From positions 436,724 through 500,723 of the forward strand of contig WTPW01000148.1 in NCBI GenBank assembly GCA_009809945.1: a DNA stretch of 64,000 nucleotides, given 5' to 3'. The DNA is from Gigaspora margarita (taxonomy: Eukaryota; Glomeromycota; Glomeromycetes; Diversisporales; Gigasporaceae). Each line of letters starts with the position of its first letter. Positions within the stretch are counted from its first letter, which is position 1. A model generated the notes under the pieces. That model was not told where the DNA came from. It did no database searches and worked only from the letters and a program-made list of their open reading frames with translations. Position numbers and translations under genes: made by a program. Below, piece after piece: positions 22,699 to 34,599 of this stretch.

Positions 22699-23826
22699 TA
22701 TCTAATAAAGAATGTAAACATGGTCTTGGTTGTAAAACTTAAATAAAGTAAAATTTTCAGTGAATAGATGCTTAAATTTGATTTTTTTGATCAAAATCCA
22801 AAATTATATATTTCTTCTCAAATTTTAAGTAAAATAAAAATAATTATGCCAATTTGATGTATTTTTAGGTGCAAAAATTAATTAATAAGAATTTTTAAAT
22901 TATAAGTTTTTATAGAATTTTATTAATAAAATTCTATAAAACCTTATAACTCACAATTTCTTATTAATTAGTTCTAACTTTATGCACTAAGTAAACTTAT
23001 TTAGCATCTAAAAATATATCAAATTAGCATAATTATTTTTATTTTACTTGAAATTTAGAGTATAAATGCATAATTGTGGATTTTGATCAAAAAATCAAAT
23101 TTAAGCATCTATTCTCCAAATTTCAAATAAAATAAAAAACAATCAGCTGATTTAATGTATTTTTAGATGTGAATAAGTTTACTTAGTGCATTAAGTTAGA
23201 ATTAATTAGTAAAATCTTGTGAATCATAAGTTTTTATAGAATTTATTAATAGAATTCTATAAAATCTATGATACACAAAATTTTATTAATTAATTCTAAC
23301 TTGATGCACTAAGTAAACTTATTTAGCATCTAAAAATATGTTAAATTGGCTAATTGTTTTTTATTTTATTTGAAATTTAGAGAATAGATACTTAAATTTG
23401 ACTTTTTTGATCAAAAATCCAAAATTATACATCTATCCTCTAAATTTCAAATAAAATAAAAATAATTCAGGTGCTGCATAAGTTTACTTAGTGCATAAAG
23501 TTTATAATGTTTAGAATTAATTAATAAAATTTTGTGAATTATAAGATTTTATGAAATTTTATTAATAAAATTTTATAAAATCTTATAATTCACAAAATTT
23601 TACTAATTAAATCTAAAAACATGCACTAAGTTAACTTGTTCAGCACCAAAAAATACATATAACTATATTTGAACTCAAACCATTTTGCAAATTTTGAACT
23701 GGACCCAGATTGAACTCAGACTTGACTAAAAAGTCTAAATATAAAAGTTTGAAACCGAGTTTGAAAATTGAACCAGACTCAGACTTGATTAAAATCTGGT
23801 TTGAGTCCAGTTCGTAGAAGTACTAT

Positions 23827-24541
23827 TTTTAGCATTAATTGCACAAGTATTTACCTGAGAATATATTTTTAGTACCAATTGTTCAAGCCTATTACTAGTA
23901 TCAGAGAGTATATTAAGACAATTTACAATATCATTTAATATTGGTGCTATTATAGTTGGGCTTTGAAAATACTATCTAATATTATCAATTTCTCACTGTA
24001 TTCTATAATTCTGAATTGTAGCTTGATTTTTAAGTAAAGATAATCTGGGCAATTGTGGTTGAACCATATCTATACTATTGTTATTTTTATATAAAATCTG
24101 TATTTTTTTATTAGAATTACTAATTTCATTCTGAAATACTATTAACTTTTTTTCTAAGTGATTAATATAAGAGTACTAATATTTATTACTTAATACTCTA
24201 TTTACTATAGAGGCTTACCCACCCCAGATAAAATATTTAGCTAAATTTGATTGGCTATAATTTTTTACATGAGATAAGGTTTTGTTTAACCCCTACCTCT
24301 AAAATATTATCTAATAAATATCAGTCTCTCAACTTATAGAAGTTTGAAAAGCCTTTTTTAATTCTTCTTTAAGATTAGAAATTTCTAGCTATAATAAGTC
24401 TAGTTTCTTATTATGAATTAAGATTTCTTTTTCAAGATATTTAATATAATTTTCTTTTAAGTCTAAGTTTTGTTGCAATTAGTTAAATTGACTTTGTATT
24501 GTAAATAAAGCACTTTTGAATTAATTGATACAATTACTCAT
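23827..24541 (-). pseudogene. Decayed gag-like protein, N-terminal coiled-coil part
   Basis: From a Met near 24541 the minus strand reads MSNCIN, then stretches such as LDLKENYIKYLEKEILIHNK and EISNLKEELKKAF, separated by in-frame stops. The composition and spacing suggest a coiled coil. Further on, IAPILNDIVNCLNILSDTSN and LEQLVLKIYSQVNTCAINAK lead to the edge of the composite foldback at 23826. This is the N-terminal end of the frame whose later parts lie at 16.7-17.3, 12.8 and 11.2-11.4 kb. It lies head-to-head with the integrase remnant. Confidence 0.45.
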
Positions 24542-24564
24542 TTTCATATAGATATATAAAAAGA

Positions 24565-25560
24565 ATTAAAATAGAAGAACCAGTTATTTATATTGATTCG
24601 AGTGCATGTGATCTTGATCAGGAACTTACTTCACAAAAGCTTTATTACCAACCTAGAAGTTATTATAGAATGGCCAAAAAATTATTAGATGCTTGTAAAA
24701 ATATTGGTTTTAGTTTTTATTAAATAATATAAAAGAATAGCTAGACAAACAGGCTTTGTATCAGATTCATAAGCCTTGAACAAGGTTTATTTCTAGAGCC
24801 TTATTTAATAGTATACAAGTTTCTAATAAATGTTACCAAACTGATATTCTTTATATGCTGCATAATATAATTAATAACAAAATATATAAATATTGTTTAT
24901 ATATACAGTTAGACCTCCATAAATGCAACCTCCATAAATGCAATACCTCTCTAAATGCACGTTTTTGTCTTGTTTGTAAGAAATTATTAGTGATAAATGC
25001 ACATTCTATATTCTATAAATGTATGTTCTTTCAAATAATTTTCTATATTATGCTACCTCTCTAAATGCACATAGCCAATCAAATGTTAGTATTTATGATA
25101 GGTTATACAGTTTTTAGTAGAAGTTATACAATCTTGATGATCTAATCTTTAAAGCTGCAATTTAATTAACTCTTTCTAAATGCAATACCTTCCTAAATGC
25201 ACATTGTAGTCTTGTCTTTACATATTGCATTTATGGAGGTTTGACTGTAGTTAATGTTGCTTAAATATTTAAATGGGCAGTTCCTTTAATAGATAAAATA
25301 TCTAGTAGTGTAGCTAAAGCCTTTAAAAAAGTTATAGTAGTTCTAAATGCTCTCTTATTTGGACTAAATTATTAATAGTAAATACTAGTTCTAAATTTAA
25401 ATCTAATTCTAAAAATTAATAGAAAAATATAATAATAAAATTAAAATTGATATGTCTTATAGAAGTCAAAGTATTGTTGAAAGATTTAATCATACTTTAG
25501 CTAAAAAAAATAGTTTGATTACAGGATGCTTCTGATTTATTGTTATCTACATGATCGAAT
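24565..25560 (+). pseudogene. Decayed retroviral-type integrase (rve)
   Basis: Plus-strand remains of a DDE integrase core: an N-terminal part (QKLYYQPRSYYRMAKKLLDA), the first-Asp segment YQTDILYMLHNIINNKIYK, then after the MITE at 24906-25247 WAVPLIDKISSSVAKAFKK. The region expected to hold the second Asp has decayed, and RSQSIVERFNHTLAK holds the catalytic Glu helix. ASDLLL continues the C-terminal side. Many stops and frame changes: long dead. Similar integrases occur in several fungal element classes; whether this was an LTR, Maverick-like or other element cannot be told. Confidence 0.6.
24906..25247. mobile_element. TA-flanked pogo/Tigger-type MITE, 342 bp
   Basis: TIRs CAGTTAGACCTCCATAAATG and, inverted, CAGTCAAACCTCCATAAATG. 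TA at 24904-24905 and 25248-25249. The CAGT...ACTG ends and the ACCTC block are typical of pogo/Tigger members of Tc1/mariner. It is inserted in the integrase core. Confidence 0.85.
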
Positions 25561-25579
25561 TTATAGTACTAAAATCTTA

Positions 25580-27440
25580 TTGCATACCAAAATCTTTTGA
25601 AAGAATTGTAATCAATGCGAAATTTTTCAAAAGAATTGAAATCTTTCAGTATGCATATCTTTCAAAAGATTTCAAAATAAATTTTAAAATATTGCAAAAT
25701 AAATTTCAAATATTGTGAAATAGGGCAAAAAAAGTGCAATTACCTAATTAATTATTCTACTTTAGGTACCCAAGAGGTACTATTTCACATATTATCATGT
25801 AAATCTGCAATATTTTGCAATTTTTCGCAATATTTTGCAAAATTTTGAAATTTTTTAGAATTTTTGCAATTTTTTTATTTATTACATTTTTAAATTAAAT
25901 ATATATTTTTAATTAATATTTTATTATATATTATATTTTAATTAGTATACATTCTTTACAATATTATTTTTACATTGTTACATATTATTTTTACATTATT
26001 ACATATTATTTTACATTATTACATATTATTTTAACTGCTTCGCAATTCTTCACACTAATTCTATTACTATTGTAGAAGAAAAAATAAAAACTAGCACAAA
26101 TATACTTATTTTTGCACATTCTACAATTAGCTATTATCTTCACTTCTTTGTTTAACTATCATATTAGCTTCACTATTTCTTTTGTTATCTTCATTTTGCT
26201 CTTTTTTCTAAATACTTTTTAAAAATGGTAGAAAAGTGAAAAATAAAAAAAAAACAGAAGTAAAAGTTGGTATTTTTGCAACTTGCTATAAAATCTAGTA
26301 TTCTTGCAAAGTGCCAGAGAAGTTAAAGTACCAGAAAGTCAGGTCGCATTCTTCAAGTTCGAAGAAGTAAGAAATAAATAAAATAAAAAAATAAGTCAAA
26401 AAAAATAACAAATAAAAAAACACAAAATATGTAAGCAAAATTTAATAAAAAAAAATGAAGCCCCAAATCTCTATTTCTCTAAAGTAAGAGTTCACATTTA
26501 GAATTTGCTGAAACCAAGTTATTTTCATAAAGTGCCAGATTAATGTTCTTGCAATGTGCTAGAAAAGTATGTATTTGTTTGCAAAGTGTTGAAAAAGTCT
26601 GAGTTGTGTTTTTTTGCAAAATGGCAGAAAATAAAGGTTTGTTCTTGCAAAGTGCTGGAATAAAATAAATTAATAAAAAAAATTTAAAAAATAAAAAACA
26701 AAAAACAAAAACAAAAAATAAATAAAGCGAAACTGTGCAAAAACTTGTAAAACTTAGTAAAAACTTGCAAAAACTTGCAAAAAAGTGTTTTTGGAAATTT
26801 TGAAATTGCTAGAGAGAAATTAGTTGTGTGTCTTACAGTGTGTCAAAAGTCTGAATTGGCATGCAAAGTCTTATTGGTGTTCTTGAAAAGTGTCAAAAAG
26901 TTGTAGGTTTCTTGCAAAGAGTTAATATTCTTGTAAAGTGTGAAAAAATTAAAAAATAAATAAAAAATGAAACGAAAACAAAAAAAAACAGAACAAAACT
27001 AAAAAAATAATGTAAACAAAGTGAAAGGAAAAAAACAATNCAAAACTGTATAGAAGATCTAATTTATAAACAAAAGATCTGATCTGATTTTGTAATACAG
27101 TAGATTAATTTTGATATATAATACAAAATTTTGAACTATTTTGAAAATATAGTCCATTGTGTCCTTGGCATGACCCAGGTTATATATTCTGATCCAGCTG
27201 ATCCAGCCAATTCTAAAATATTTTGAAATATTTTGATTACTAAATATTTTGAAATATTTTGATTACAAAATATTTTGAAAAATATTTTGAATCTATTTTT
27301 AAAATATTTCGAAATATGTTTCAAAATATTTTGAAATATATTGCGATATGCAAGGTCTTTCAAAAGATTTCACATGTGCACTAGATCTTTTGAAAAATTT
27401 TGTATATTTATTTTGCTGATATATATCTAAAAAATCAAGA
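25580..27440. repeat. Dispersed AT-rich element
   Basis: About 1.86 kb bounded by CTTTCAAAAGATTT-type text at both ends (25660 and 27358). The interior repeats TTGCAAAGTGCCAGAAAAGT variants from 26250 to 26960 at irregular spacing of about 60-120 bp. The right 400 bp matches 1-430 in direct orientation. No reading frame of note; a single N at 27040. Boundaries are approximate. Confidence 0.5.
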
Positions 27441-28648
27441 GCTTGGATTAAAAATCTTTATATAATTATTGAAGCATGGCAGATATTCGATTTGATTGGT
27501 TTGTAGATCTCTGAGTTACACAATATAAATAAAAATTTTTAAAGTAACCCTTACTATGAAAAACCATATCGTCAATTAGCAACCCATGGTTTTACATAAT
27601 AATTTTTTTTTAAACCGTCTTAAAGTATTTTTTACCTCTTCGTACATCTCTAGTGAAAAAAAGATCAGTATAGATCATTATCACTAAAGTCTTTACTTAG
27701 AGAGCAAATTTAGGCAAATTTAGGCAACTAATGAGATAATAAACTTTTAAAATTAGAAAAAATTCAAGTATTATTGGCTAATTTCAGTAAAGTTTTGCGA
27801 CACCACCAGACTGAGTAAACTTCATATTAGTAGAGCAAGAAGGAAAACTTTAGCCGCTTTAATACTATACTAAGGTAAGATTAACATGACTATTATAGTA
27901 CAATTATGGAAGGTATATAAGTGACAATTTAACCTTCTTTTCGTCTTTTCTGACTCTAATACAGTCTGGGATTTTTCCAAATTTGGGTTGATATACAAAA
28001 TTATTCTAGAATTTGGAAATTCTTTGATAATCTATAAAATAAATTTTGATTGGCTATTTTTTTGCTATTTATACAAAATTTTGATCTAAATTCACATGAT
28101 TTTTTTTAAAAAGAATTTCTTCAAATTATCGAAGTGGGTATTTCAAGTTCTAAAGATTTAGAATCCACAAAAATTATAGTTGAATCCATGTATATGCCTA
28201 AGTTGTGTGTGCTTAAAAAATGAGTATCAATTAACTTTTAAGATGGTTTGAGATTTAAATTTTACCTTTTTTTAATATATTTTGTCCGTATTAATATAGT
28301 TGTTGAGTGTAATCTACTAGACTACAGCTAATAATGAAATACTCAAAAAGTATAGAACCCAAGGTTTTGTAATCAATAAATATCAATAAAATTAATACTT
28401 CATAGAAAAGTAAATGAGACCTAAAAATAAGATAAGTTTTGCTAGTATTGGTTGAAGTTCTACATTTTTTTTACAGTATTATCATTTTTTTTATGTATTT
28501 TACTGAATAAAAAAAGTGACAAAAAACAATTTTCAGGATAAAATGAAGAGGCTACTTATACCCGGGTCTAATTTTGCTGGCAAGCATAATGTTTTTTTGC
28601 CAGATTTTAGCTTTATAAGTAGGAGCATTGCATTTAATCGATACTATA
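27441..28648. other. Intergenic, no feature seen
   Basis: AT-rich, no reading frame above about 50 codons, no terminal repeats recognised. Confidence 0.4.
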
Positions 28649-28808
28649 CAGTAAAACCTTCATAAGTGCACTTCTTGGGAACAAACTCTAACAATAGGCA
28701 CTTAGAGAACAATAGAAAAAAGTGCATTTATAAAGGTCATTTATATATCCGGGCCAGAACTTAAGTGTGCATTTAAAGAGGATGTGTATTTATAGAAGTT
28801 TTACTGTA
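28649..28808. mobile_element. TA-flanked pogo/Tigger-type MITE, 160 bp
   Basis: Ends CAGTAAAACCTTCATAAGTG and, inverted, CAGTAAAACTTCTATAAATA, flanked by TA at 28647-28648 and 28809-28810. Internal AGTGCATTTATA repeats the terminal text. Confidence 0.8.
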
Positions 28809-28810
28809 TA

Positions 28811-29960
28811 GTAATATTCTGTGAACTATGTAGGTTTTTTTATTTTTTTTTTCTTGTTATTTATTTGACATTTTAATTTCTAATTATTTTTTTTAAAAAT
28901 TTGGGTTTCTATAATTTAGGCTTAAGGACTCAATATATTTGCAGCTATTAGTAAAAATCAACGCAAAACCAAAATTAAACAGAGCTCCGTAAATACCCTC
29001 TTTGAATTATTTTTATTATACTTTTTAAAGTTATTATTTTCAACTTTTATGAATTTAGCTAAATTACTTAAGATATCTTCAACAAATATGATTTAGTCAC
29101 TTAATAGCTTGGGTAGGATCTTAGAAATTTCTTTCTTAAAAACTCGTGAAGACTTTCGTTACTATCTATTGAAGCACTATATTTTCGTGTTATGGGCAAC
29201 CTATATATCTTAAGATTGCTAAAATTTTATAAATAAAATTAATTAGTTTAATGTGCATTTCATAATATTTTTTAGTCATTGTGATCTTTATTACAGTATT
29301 AAAGATTTGACACGACCTTTTAGCCTATATAATTAATGAAACAAATACTTATACATGTTATCAGCCTATTGTTTAACTCAGAGTTACACTTAATAATCCA
29401 ATGGTTTGCTCTACGATATTTAGAATATATAAATTATAAGTATTACAGTATTAGTAAAGCTTATTGCTATTATAATAGCATGTCAAACGGTAAAGTTCTT
29501 TAACACTTATGCATAACGTCTCAATTTTCTCTCTTTTTGTTGACCGTTTCTAGCATTTAAAACTTATATTTATAATTAATATAAATAGTACTAGCAATTA
29601 ATAGTAAAAATATTTGCTTATAATAAGTTTTGGGGTTGTAAATTAATTTTAATAGTGAATACTTATGTTCGTAGAGCTAAAAAATATACAAGCCGAATCT
29701 ATGGTGTAACAAAGATCAGAAGTTTCTAGAATTATTTGATCTGCAATTCTATACTATAAATGGTGCGATCGATACAGTCCAAATATGGAAAAATCCTGGA
29801 CTGTAATACCATGTTGATAATTATAACCAACTGTATTCATCTGCTTAACTAATGCATAGTATTTTAATTCAAGTTGATAAAAGTCAGAGCAAGGATATGC
29901 TGAAAGCAATCCGGTTAGGTCCAAGTTCATAGTATTAAATCAAATCCAGCATGAGATATT
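28811..29960. other. Intergenic, no feature seen
   Basis: AT-rich, short frames only, no repeat boundaries recognised. Confidence 0.4.
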
Positions 29961-29968
29961 CTGCCCTG

Positions 29969-30254
29969 TAGGGTTCCGCAATTTGATTTGATCTTCAAAT
30001 ATTTGAATCAAATATTTGATCAAATTCAAATTCAAATTTGACTATAGTTGATTTGATCAAATTCAAATTTGACCAAATTTGATTTGATTTGACAAATATT
30101 TGATTTGATTTAAAAATTATTATTAAAAATTCAAATTCAAATCAAATTCAAATCCAAATATTTGAATCAAATTAAATTCAAATCAGGGTCAATTTGATTT
30201 GATCAAATTCAAATTGACCCAATATTTGATTTGATTTGAATTTGAGGAACCCTA
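29969..30254. mobile_element. hAT-type MITE, 286 bp, perfect 8-bp TSD
   Basis: TIRs TAGGGTTCCGCAA and, inverted, TAGGGTTCCTCAA. A perfect 8-bp duplication CTGCCCTG is at 29961-29968 and 30255-30262. The interior is a run of TTTGATTTGA / TCAAATTCAAA in both orientations, i.e. nearly pure hairpin. An 8-bp TSD is diagnostic of hAT elements. Confidence 0.85.
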
Positions 30255-30260
30255 CTGCCC

Positions 30261-30699
30261 TGTAAGAAAAGTAGCACGTGTGATATTCGTGCTATTACAG
30301 GTATACGCGTGAATTTTGGACTGCAAATGGACCAGATTTTGTAGCAGTTTACTAAGCCAAAATTCACATATTTTGGCACGTTCACTAAAATAACGGAAAG
30401 GCACGGGATAGTACACCGTGTTTGACACGTGAGGTACAGGATAGTTTCTTTTCACCGTGCCATTTTTGACACGTTCACCTGTAAATTTTGAACAGTAAAT
30501 GGACTGGATTTTGCAGCAGTTTACTAATCCAAAATTCACGGATTTTGGCACGGATTTTTGGCATGTTTTTCTACAGAAATTGCAGTGAAGGAACAGTTTG
30601 TGAACCATAATTTGCACGTAAAATTTTTTGCAGAGGCATGTAATGGTTGTTTTTCCTGTGCCATTTTGGACCATACTACGTGCTACTTTTTCTTACAGA
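30261..30699. mobile_element. TIR element with two internal direct repeats
   Basis: Ends TGTAAGAAAA then GTAGCACGT, inverted at 30676-30699. Inside, a 75-bp segment ending CCAAAATTCAC...TTTTGGCACG is repeated directly at 30308-30387 and 30478-30556. A 140-codon minus-strand frame covers most of it but follows the repeats and is unlikely to be a gene. GC is higher than in the flanks. The hAT MITE landed at its left edge. No TSD identified. Confidence 0.55.
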
Positions 30700-31289
30700 G
30701 CTGGGGTGAGTTAGAAAGTTCACAAAGTTGTCTAGAGTTCTTTTTTTTTATACTGGATAATTATCCTCCTCCTCCTAATCTAATCGGTATGTGTAATATT
30801 TATTTAAATTAATTTTATAACTTAATACATGTCTATTTTTCTACAAGATTATTTATAACTTAAATTGTAATTCAACTAAATAGCCATTGTGGAGTATGGC
30901 AATAGTGGTGAATTTTTTTTAGCCAATAAAGGACAAGTATTTTTATTTTTGCTGGCATTATTCTCAATACAAACTAATTCTAGAACAAGCTAAAAATTTG
31001 ACCGTTTTCTGAAATCTCTCCAGTTTCGTTCTATAGATTATCTAACTTTTCGAAAAATACATCGCTATCTTCAGACCAAAGTTTCAAAGGCAATGATGAA
31101 GAGTTAAGTAACCTTTAGAATGAAATAGAAGAGATTTCAGGAAGCAACTAAATTTTTAGGTTGTCCCAAAATTTATGAGACCAGCTAGAGATATTAACAG
31201 TCTGGTCTAGTCAATTTTGGTCTGGTCTATTATGCAAAACTAACTTAAACTTAATCAAGACAATTCTAGTACAAATTAACTTAACCTTA
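30700..31289. other. Intergenic, no gene
   Basis: AT-rich. A single end of the CTGTTTTCATAAATTCTGGGAC MITE family is recognisable, inverted, near 31160-31190. Confidence 0.4.
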
Positions 31290-31415
31290 GTCACCAGAAT
31301 AGTAAGTGTCTCTATAATAGATTTTTTACGAAACTCATAGTGGAAATCATAAAAACTCTAATGCAAACCCATATGATCTTAACCACATACTGTAGCCACC
31401 GGAATAGCAAATATT
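31290..31415. repeat. Stray copy of the 21.8-22.6 kb repeat unit
   Basis: Contains TTAACCACATACTGTAGCCAC and ACTCATAGTGGAAATC, matching the degenerate ~115-bp units inside the Helitron-type element at 20615-22698. Suggests a second relic of that family. Confidence 0.45.
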
Positions 31416-31799
31416 ATTGCTCTCTTCGATTTAATTTGGATTTGATCAATTTCTGATTTTTTTTGAACTCCACAATATAGGCAATTGGCAACTTTACAAA
31501 ATTGTTTACCTTATATTTGCTATTTTCAAATATCCCGTAATGATATTACAGCTTCTCATTGTTGCCACTCTTCCTTCTCAGTGGCCATCCCTTTCATCAA
31601 TATTTGAACACCATTTTGTTGATCTTTAATGTAATTTTTACGTAGCATCACATATGCGAGGCATAATTTGACTCAAAAATTGTACAAATTACCTAAGCTT
31701 GTTATATTTTTGGAACTCATTCCATAAGTTTTTTTTTGTACCATTTTATTAATATAACAAATTTAAATAACTCGTTATTTTTTTTTTTGCACAATAGCA
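31416..31799 (-). other. Intergenic with a short broken coding-like stretch
   Basis: The minus strand near 31600-31680 reads MLRKNYIKDQQNGVQILMKG followed by MATEKEEWQQ and a stop. Too short to assign. Confidence 0.25.
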
Positions 31800-31998
31800 T
31801 GAACATAGCGCAATAGAAAGAACGAACATAATAGAATAGTAAGAACGGATATAGCAACCATGATAGGTATAACATGATAGTTAGAGTAAGACATAGCACA
31901 ATAGTTAGAATAGAACATAGTATGATAATTATAATGGGACGTAGTATGATAGTTAGAATGGGATATGGCACGAAAGTTAGACATAGTACTGTATGATG
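31800..31998. repeat. Degenerate tandem repeat, about 27 bp
   Basis: About six units of ACATAGTATGATAGTTAGAA with variation. The overlapping 84- and 101-codon frames here are products of the repeat. Confidence 0.65.
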
Positions 31999-32004
31999 TA
32001 GTAT

Positions 32005-32870
32005 TAGTGTTCTGACCCGTCACAAAAATCCCAACCTGGGTCACCCGCGGGTGGGTCACATGGGTGACCCAGGTGAACACTAGGTAATAGAAAAATTCTG
32101 CTATGGGTCACCCGCGGGTGGGTCACCTGGGGACCTGGGTGAACACTAGGTAATAGAAAAATTCTGCTACGGGTCACCCGCGGGTGAGTCACCTTGGTGA
32201 CCCAGGTGAACACTAGGTATAGTGTTCTGACCCGTCACAAAAATCCCAACTCGGATGACCCGGGTGAACACTAGGTAATAGAAAAATTNTNCTANGGGTC
32301 ACCNNGGTNACCCNGGTGAACACTAGAATATTGATAGATAAAATTGGTAAGCTTAATAATATTTTAACAAATTTAAGCAAATCATTATTAATTAATCAAA
32401 GCATTTCTAATTTAACATTAGATCTGCTCAGTATGTATGACTATTGTATAAGTAGCAAGGCATAACAGGTATAGATAGCTCGTGCCAGAATTTAGAAAAT
32501 GCGATAGCCACAAAGTTATTCATATAACATTAAAGTACCCATTATACACGTGATGTTAATGCACATCAAATGATCAATTTGAATACGCCATCCAATAAGA
32601 TTCAAGATTTTGTAAACAAAAGTTTGCCTGTTAACTATACACTTCGTACTTTGTACTACGTTCCTGGTACCCATACAGGTCACCCATGTGGGTGACTTGC
32701 AGGTTGACCCACGGGTGACCCGCATGTTGACCCACGGGTGACACGCAGGTTGACCCACGGGTGACCCACGGGTCACCCGCGGGTTGACCACCCGGGTGGC
32801 CATAATTCAACCTGGGTCACCCGCCCACCCGCGAGTGACCCAGGTGAGACTTACCCGGGTCAGAACACTA
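32005..32870. mobile_element. GC-rich TIR element with internal tandem repeats
   Basis: TIR TAGTGTTCTGACCCG at 32005 and its inverse ending 32870. Flanking 7-mers GTAGTAT and GTAGGAT agree at 6 of 7. Inside at 32075-32330 are about four tandem units of ~66 bp marked by GAACACTAGG (32075, 32141, 32208, 32266, 32318), each holding GGGTCACCCGCGGGTGGGTC. A second GGGTGACCC cluster is at 32680-32860. The scattered N at 32289-32314 suggest collapsed repeats. Much richer in GC than everything around it. Frames here follow the repeat. Confidence 0.65.
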
Positions 32871-33382
32871 GTAGGATTTTCATTTTGAAATCAACAATTA
32901 TTACTGCACCATTCTTATCTAATTCATTAAGGTTTACTTGAACATATACATTTAGGTAAGTTTTACATGCTAAATGAAACCATCCAATTTATCAATTTAT
33001 TTTAATATTCTTCAATAGAATCTAATCACAATGTGTTTTTTAATTGATTGAATATTTTGAAAAAACTTCACAATTTGAACAAATTATTGGATATTGTTAA
33101 TCACAATCACCAAGTGCATAACAAAGAAAGTGTGTGATATATGAATCATGCATTGCAACTCTCATATTAGTTATTTGAAGTTGTCTGAAAAATTTACGGT
33201 GAATATAATGTCTCAATTCTTGTAGTTTAGTATGCAATTCTTTCTATTAGTATGAAATTATTTATATTAAAATTTACATATACTATATGTAATATTAATT
33301 TTTACTTTACTAGACCTGTAAATTAACATTCTCAATATGAGCTTTAATTAAAGCTTCTATATTATTAAAAACCTCATAAAGT
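32871..33382. other. Intergenic, no feature seen
   Basis: AT-rich, no frames or repeats recognised. Confidence 0.4.
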
Positions 33383-33958
33383 AGAAAGAGGTAATTTGGT
33401 AAAGAGGATAATTTGGTAAATTTTGGTATCGAATGATCTAATGATCAGAATCAAATAATTTTTATATCATTCAATTCAACTCAATGAGATGAATTGAATG
33501 GTATCAAGCTCGCCTGGTTCCAATCACTGGGTTACAAGATATTTTTAATTCTTTGTTATGTTTACACTTTGTCAAATTACCTTAAGGATCATTTTGGTGC
33601 AACATATAATCAATGATTTTTTGTGATCCAGTGATTAGAATCAGATAAACTTTATATTATTCAATTTATCTCATTGTGACGAATCGAATGGTATAAAAAT
33701 TATTCAATTCTGACCATGAGATCACACAAGATACCATCAATTCACCAAATTACCCCTACTCTCTAAAATTTAAGCCTTTTAATACAATGTATAATCCATT
33801 TAATATAACATTAAAACAAGATGTTATATTATTAATTTTTTTATAAAATAATTCTAAATCATATATAAAGTTTAATACAAAAAATAAAAATTTGTTTAAT
33901 ATTAAAATAAAAAGTTTTTATATTAGTTATGTTAAGTTCACCAAATTACCCCTTTTTC
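33383..33958. mobile_element. Foldback MITE carrying two hairpin modules
   Basis: The ends are inverted (AAAGAGGTAATTTGGTAAA; inverse of AAAAGGGGTAATTTGGTGAA), and further ACCAAATTACCCC copies lie inside (33747). Two hairpin modules are present at 33435-33541 and 33621-33733. No clear TSD, so the ends are approximate. Confidence 0.55.
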
Positions 33959-34599
33959 CCTTATCCACATTTATTACATGTTGAATATAGTCCATCTAAA
34001 TTATCTTGATAAACGAATCAACTACCTTGAAGGTGAGTCATAAAAGCTGTTCAACCTATAACATCAGGATACTGTTCATGAAAATGGTTCTATAATACTT
34101 TTTTATGATTTTGTAAGTACATTATAGGCAATTTAGTTTTTTATCACATTTATATGAGCTCATATTAATGATTGATTTGTTAGAAAAAAATTTCAAATTG
34201 ATTTATTTGTTTTGGTTTGAATTTTAAATGTTTAATAATTGGCTTTTTTAATGGAAGAGCACTATAACCATTAATATGTACATGTTGTTAGGCTTCTTTT
34301 ATTATGTGTATACCAACTTTAATTCATTAAAATATTATATATTATAGATTTATTATAAGAAAATAATAATAAAAGGTAAAATCCATGCTGAATTTTGGTT
34401 AAATCTGCTAAGATCACATGAGAATAAAATTCGCGTTAATGCAGATTTCACCAAAACCCTATGATCAAAGCAGGGTTTACTTAAATTCAGTGTAGGTTTC
34501 ACCCTGATATATAATAATTTCTTATATTTAGCTGTTTCTCTATTTCTAAATAATTAAAATCTGAAGCAATTATCAAAAAAATTTGCTGTTTTCCATCTT
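33959..34599. other. Intergenic, no feature seen
   Basis: AT-rich. A weak inverted repeat around 34380-34510 (AAAATCCATGCTGAATTTT-like ends) may be a decayed MITE. Confidence 0.3.

Larger units (their letters stand above)
18495..23826. mobile_element. Composite foldback of alternating palindromes
   Basis: Outer inverted arms (18515-18700 and 23672-23826) are rich in GTCTGGTCCAGGTC-like text and share GAGTTCAAATATAGTTATATG at the inner edge. Inside, two palindromes alternate. P1 (~190 bp, core GCTGAACAAGTTTACTTAG) is at 18675-18866, 19001-19174, 22858-23030, 23157-23345 and 23469-23672. P2 (~120 bp, core CTTTTTTGATCAAAAA) is at 18867-19000, 22735-22855, 23030-23157 and 23345-23466. The middle is displaced by a retroposon (19175-20144), a second tRNA-like repeat and a Helitron-type element. 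No transposase; no convincing TSD. It interrupts the gag-like pseudogene. A second copy begins at 63705. Confidence 0.7.

Noticed and set aside
22745..22760. AAGTAAAATTTTCAG as a second TSD for the tRNA-like repeat at 20158
   Set aside because: It is simply part of the P2 palindrome, which has this text in other copies.
32516..32803. 95-codon minus frame, and frames at 31775-32213
   Set aside because: Generated by the GGGTGACCC and 27-bp tandem repeats.
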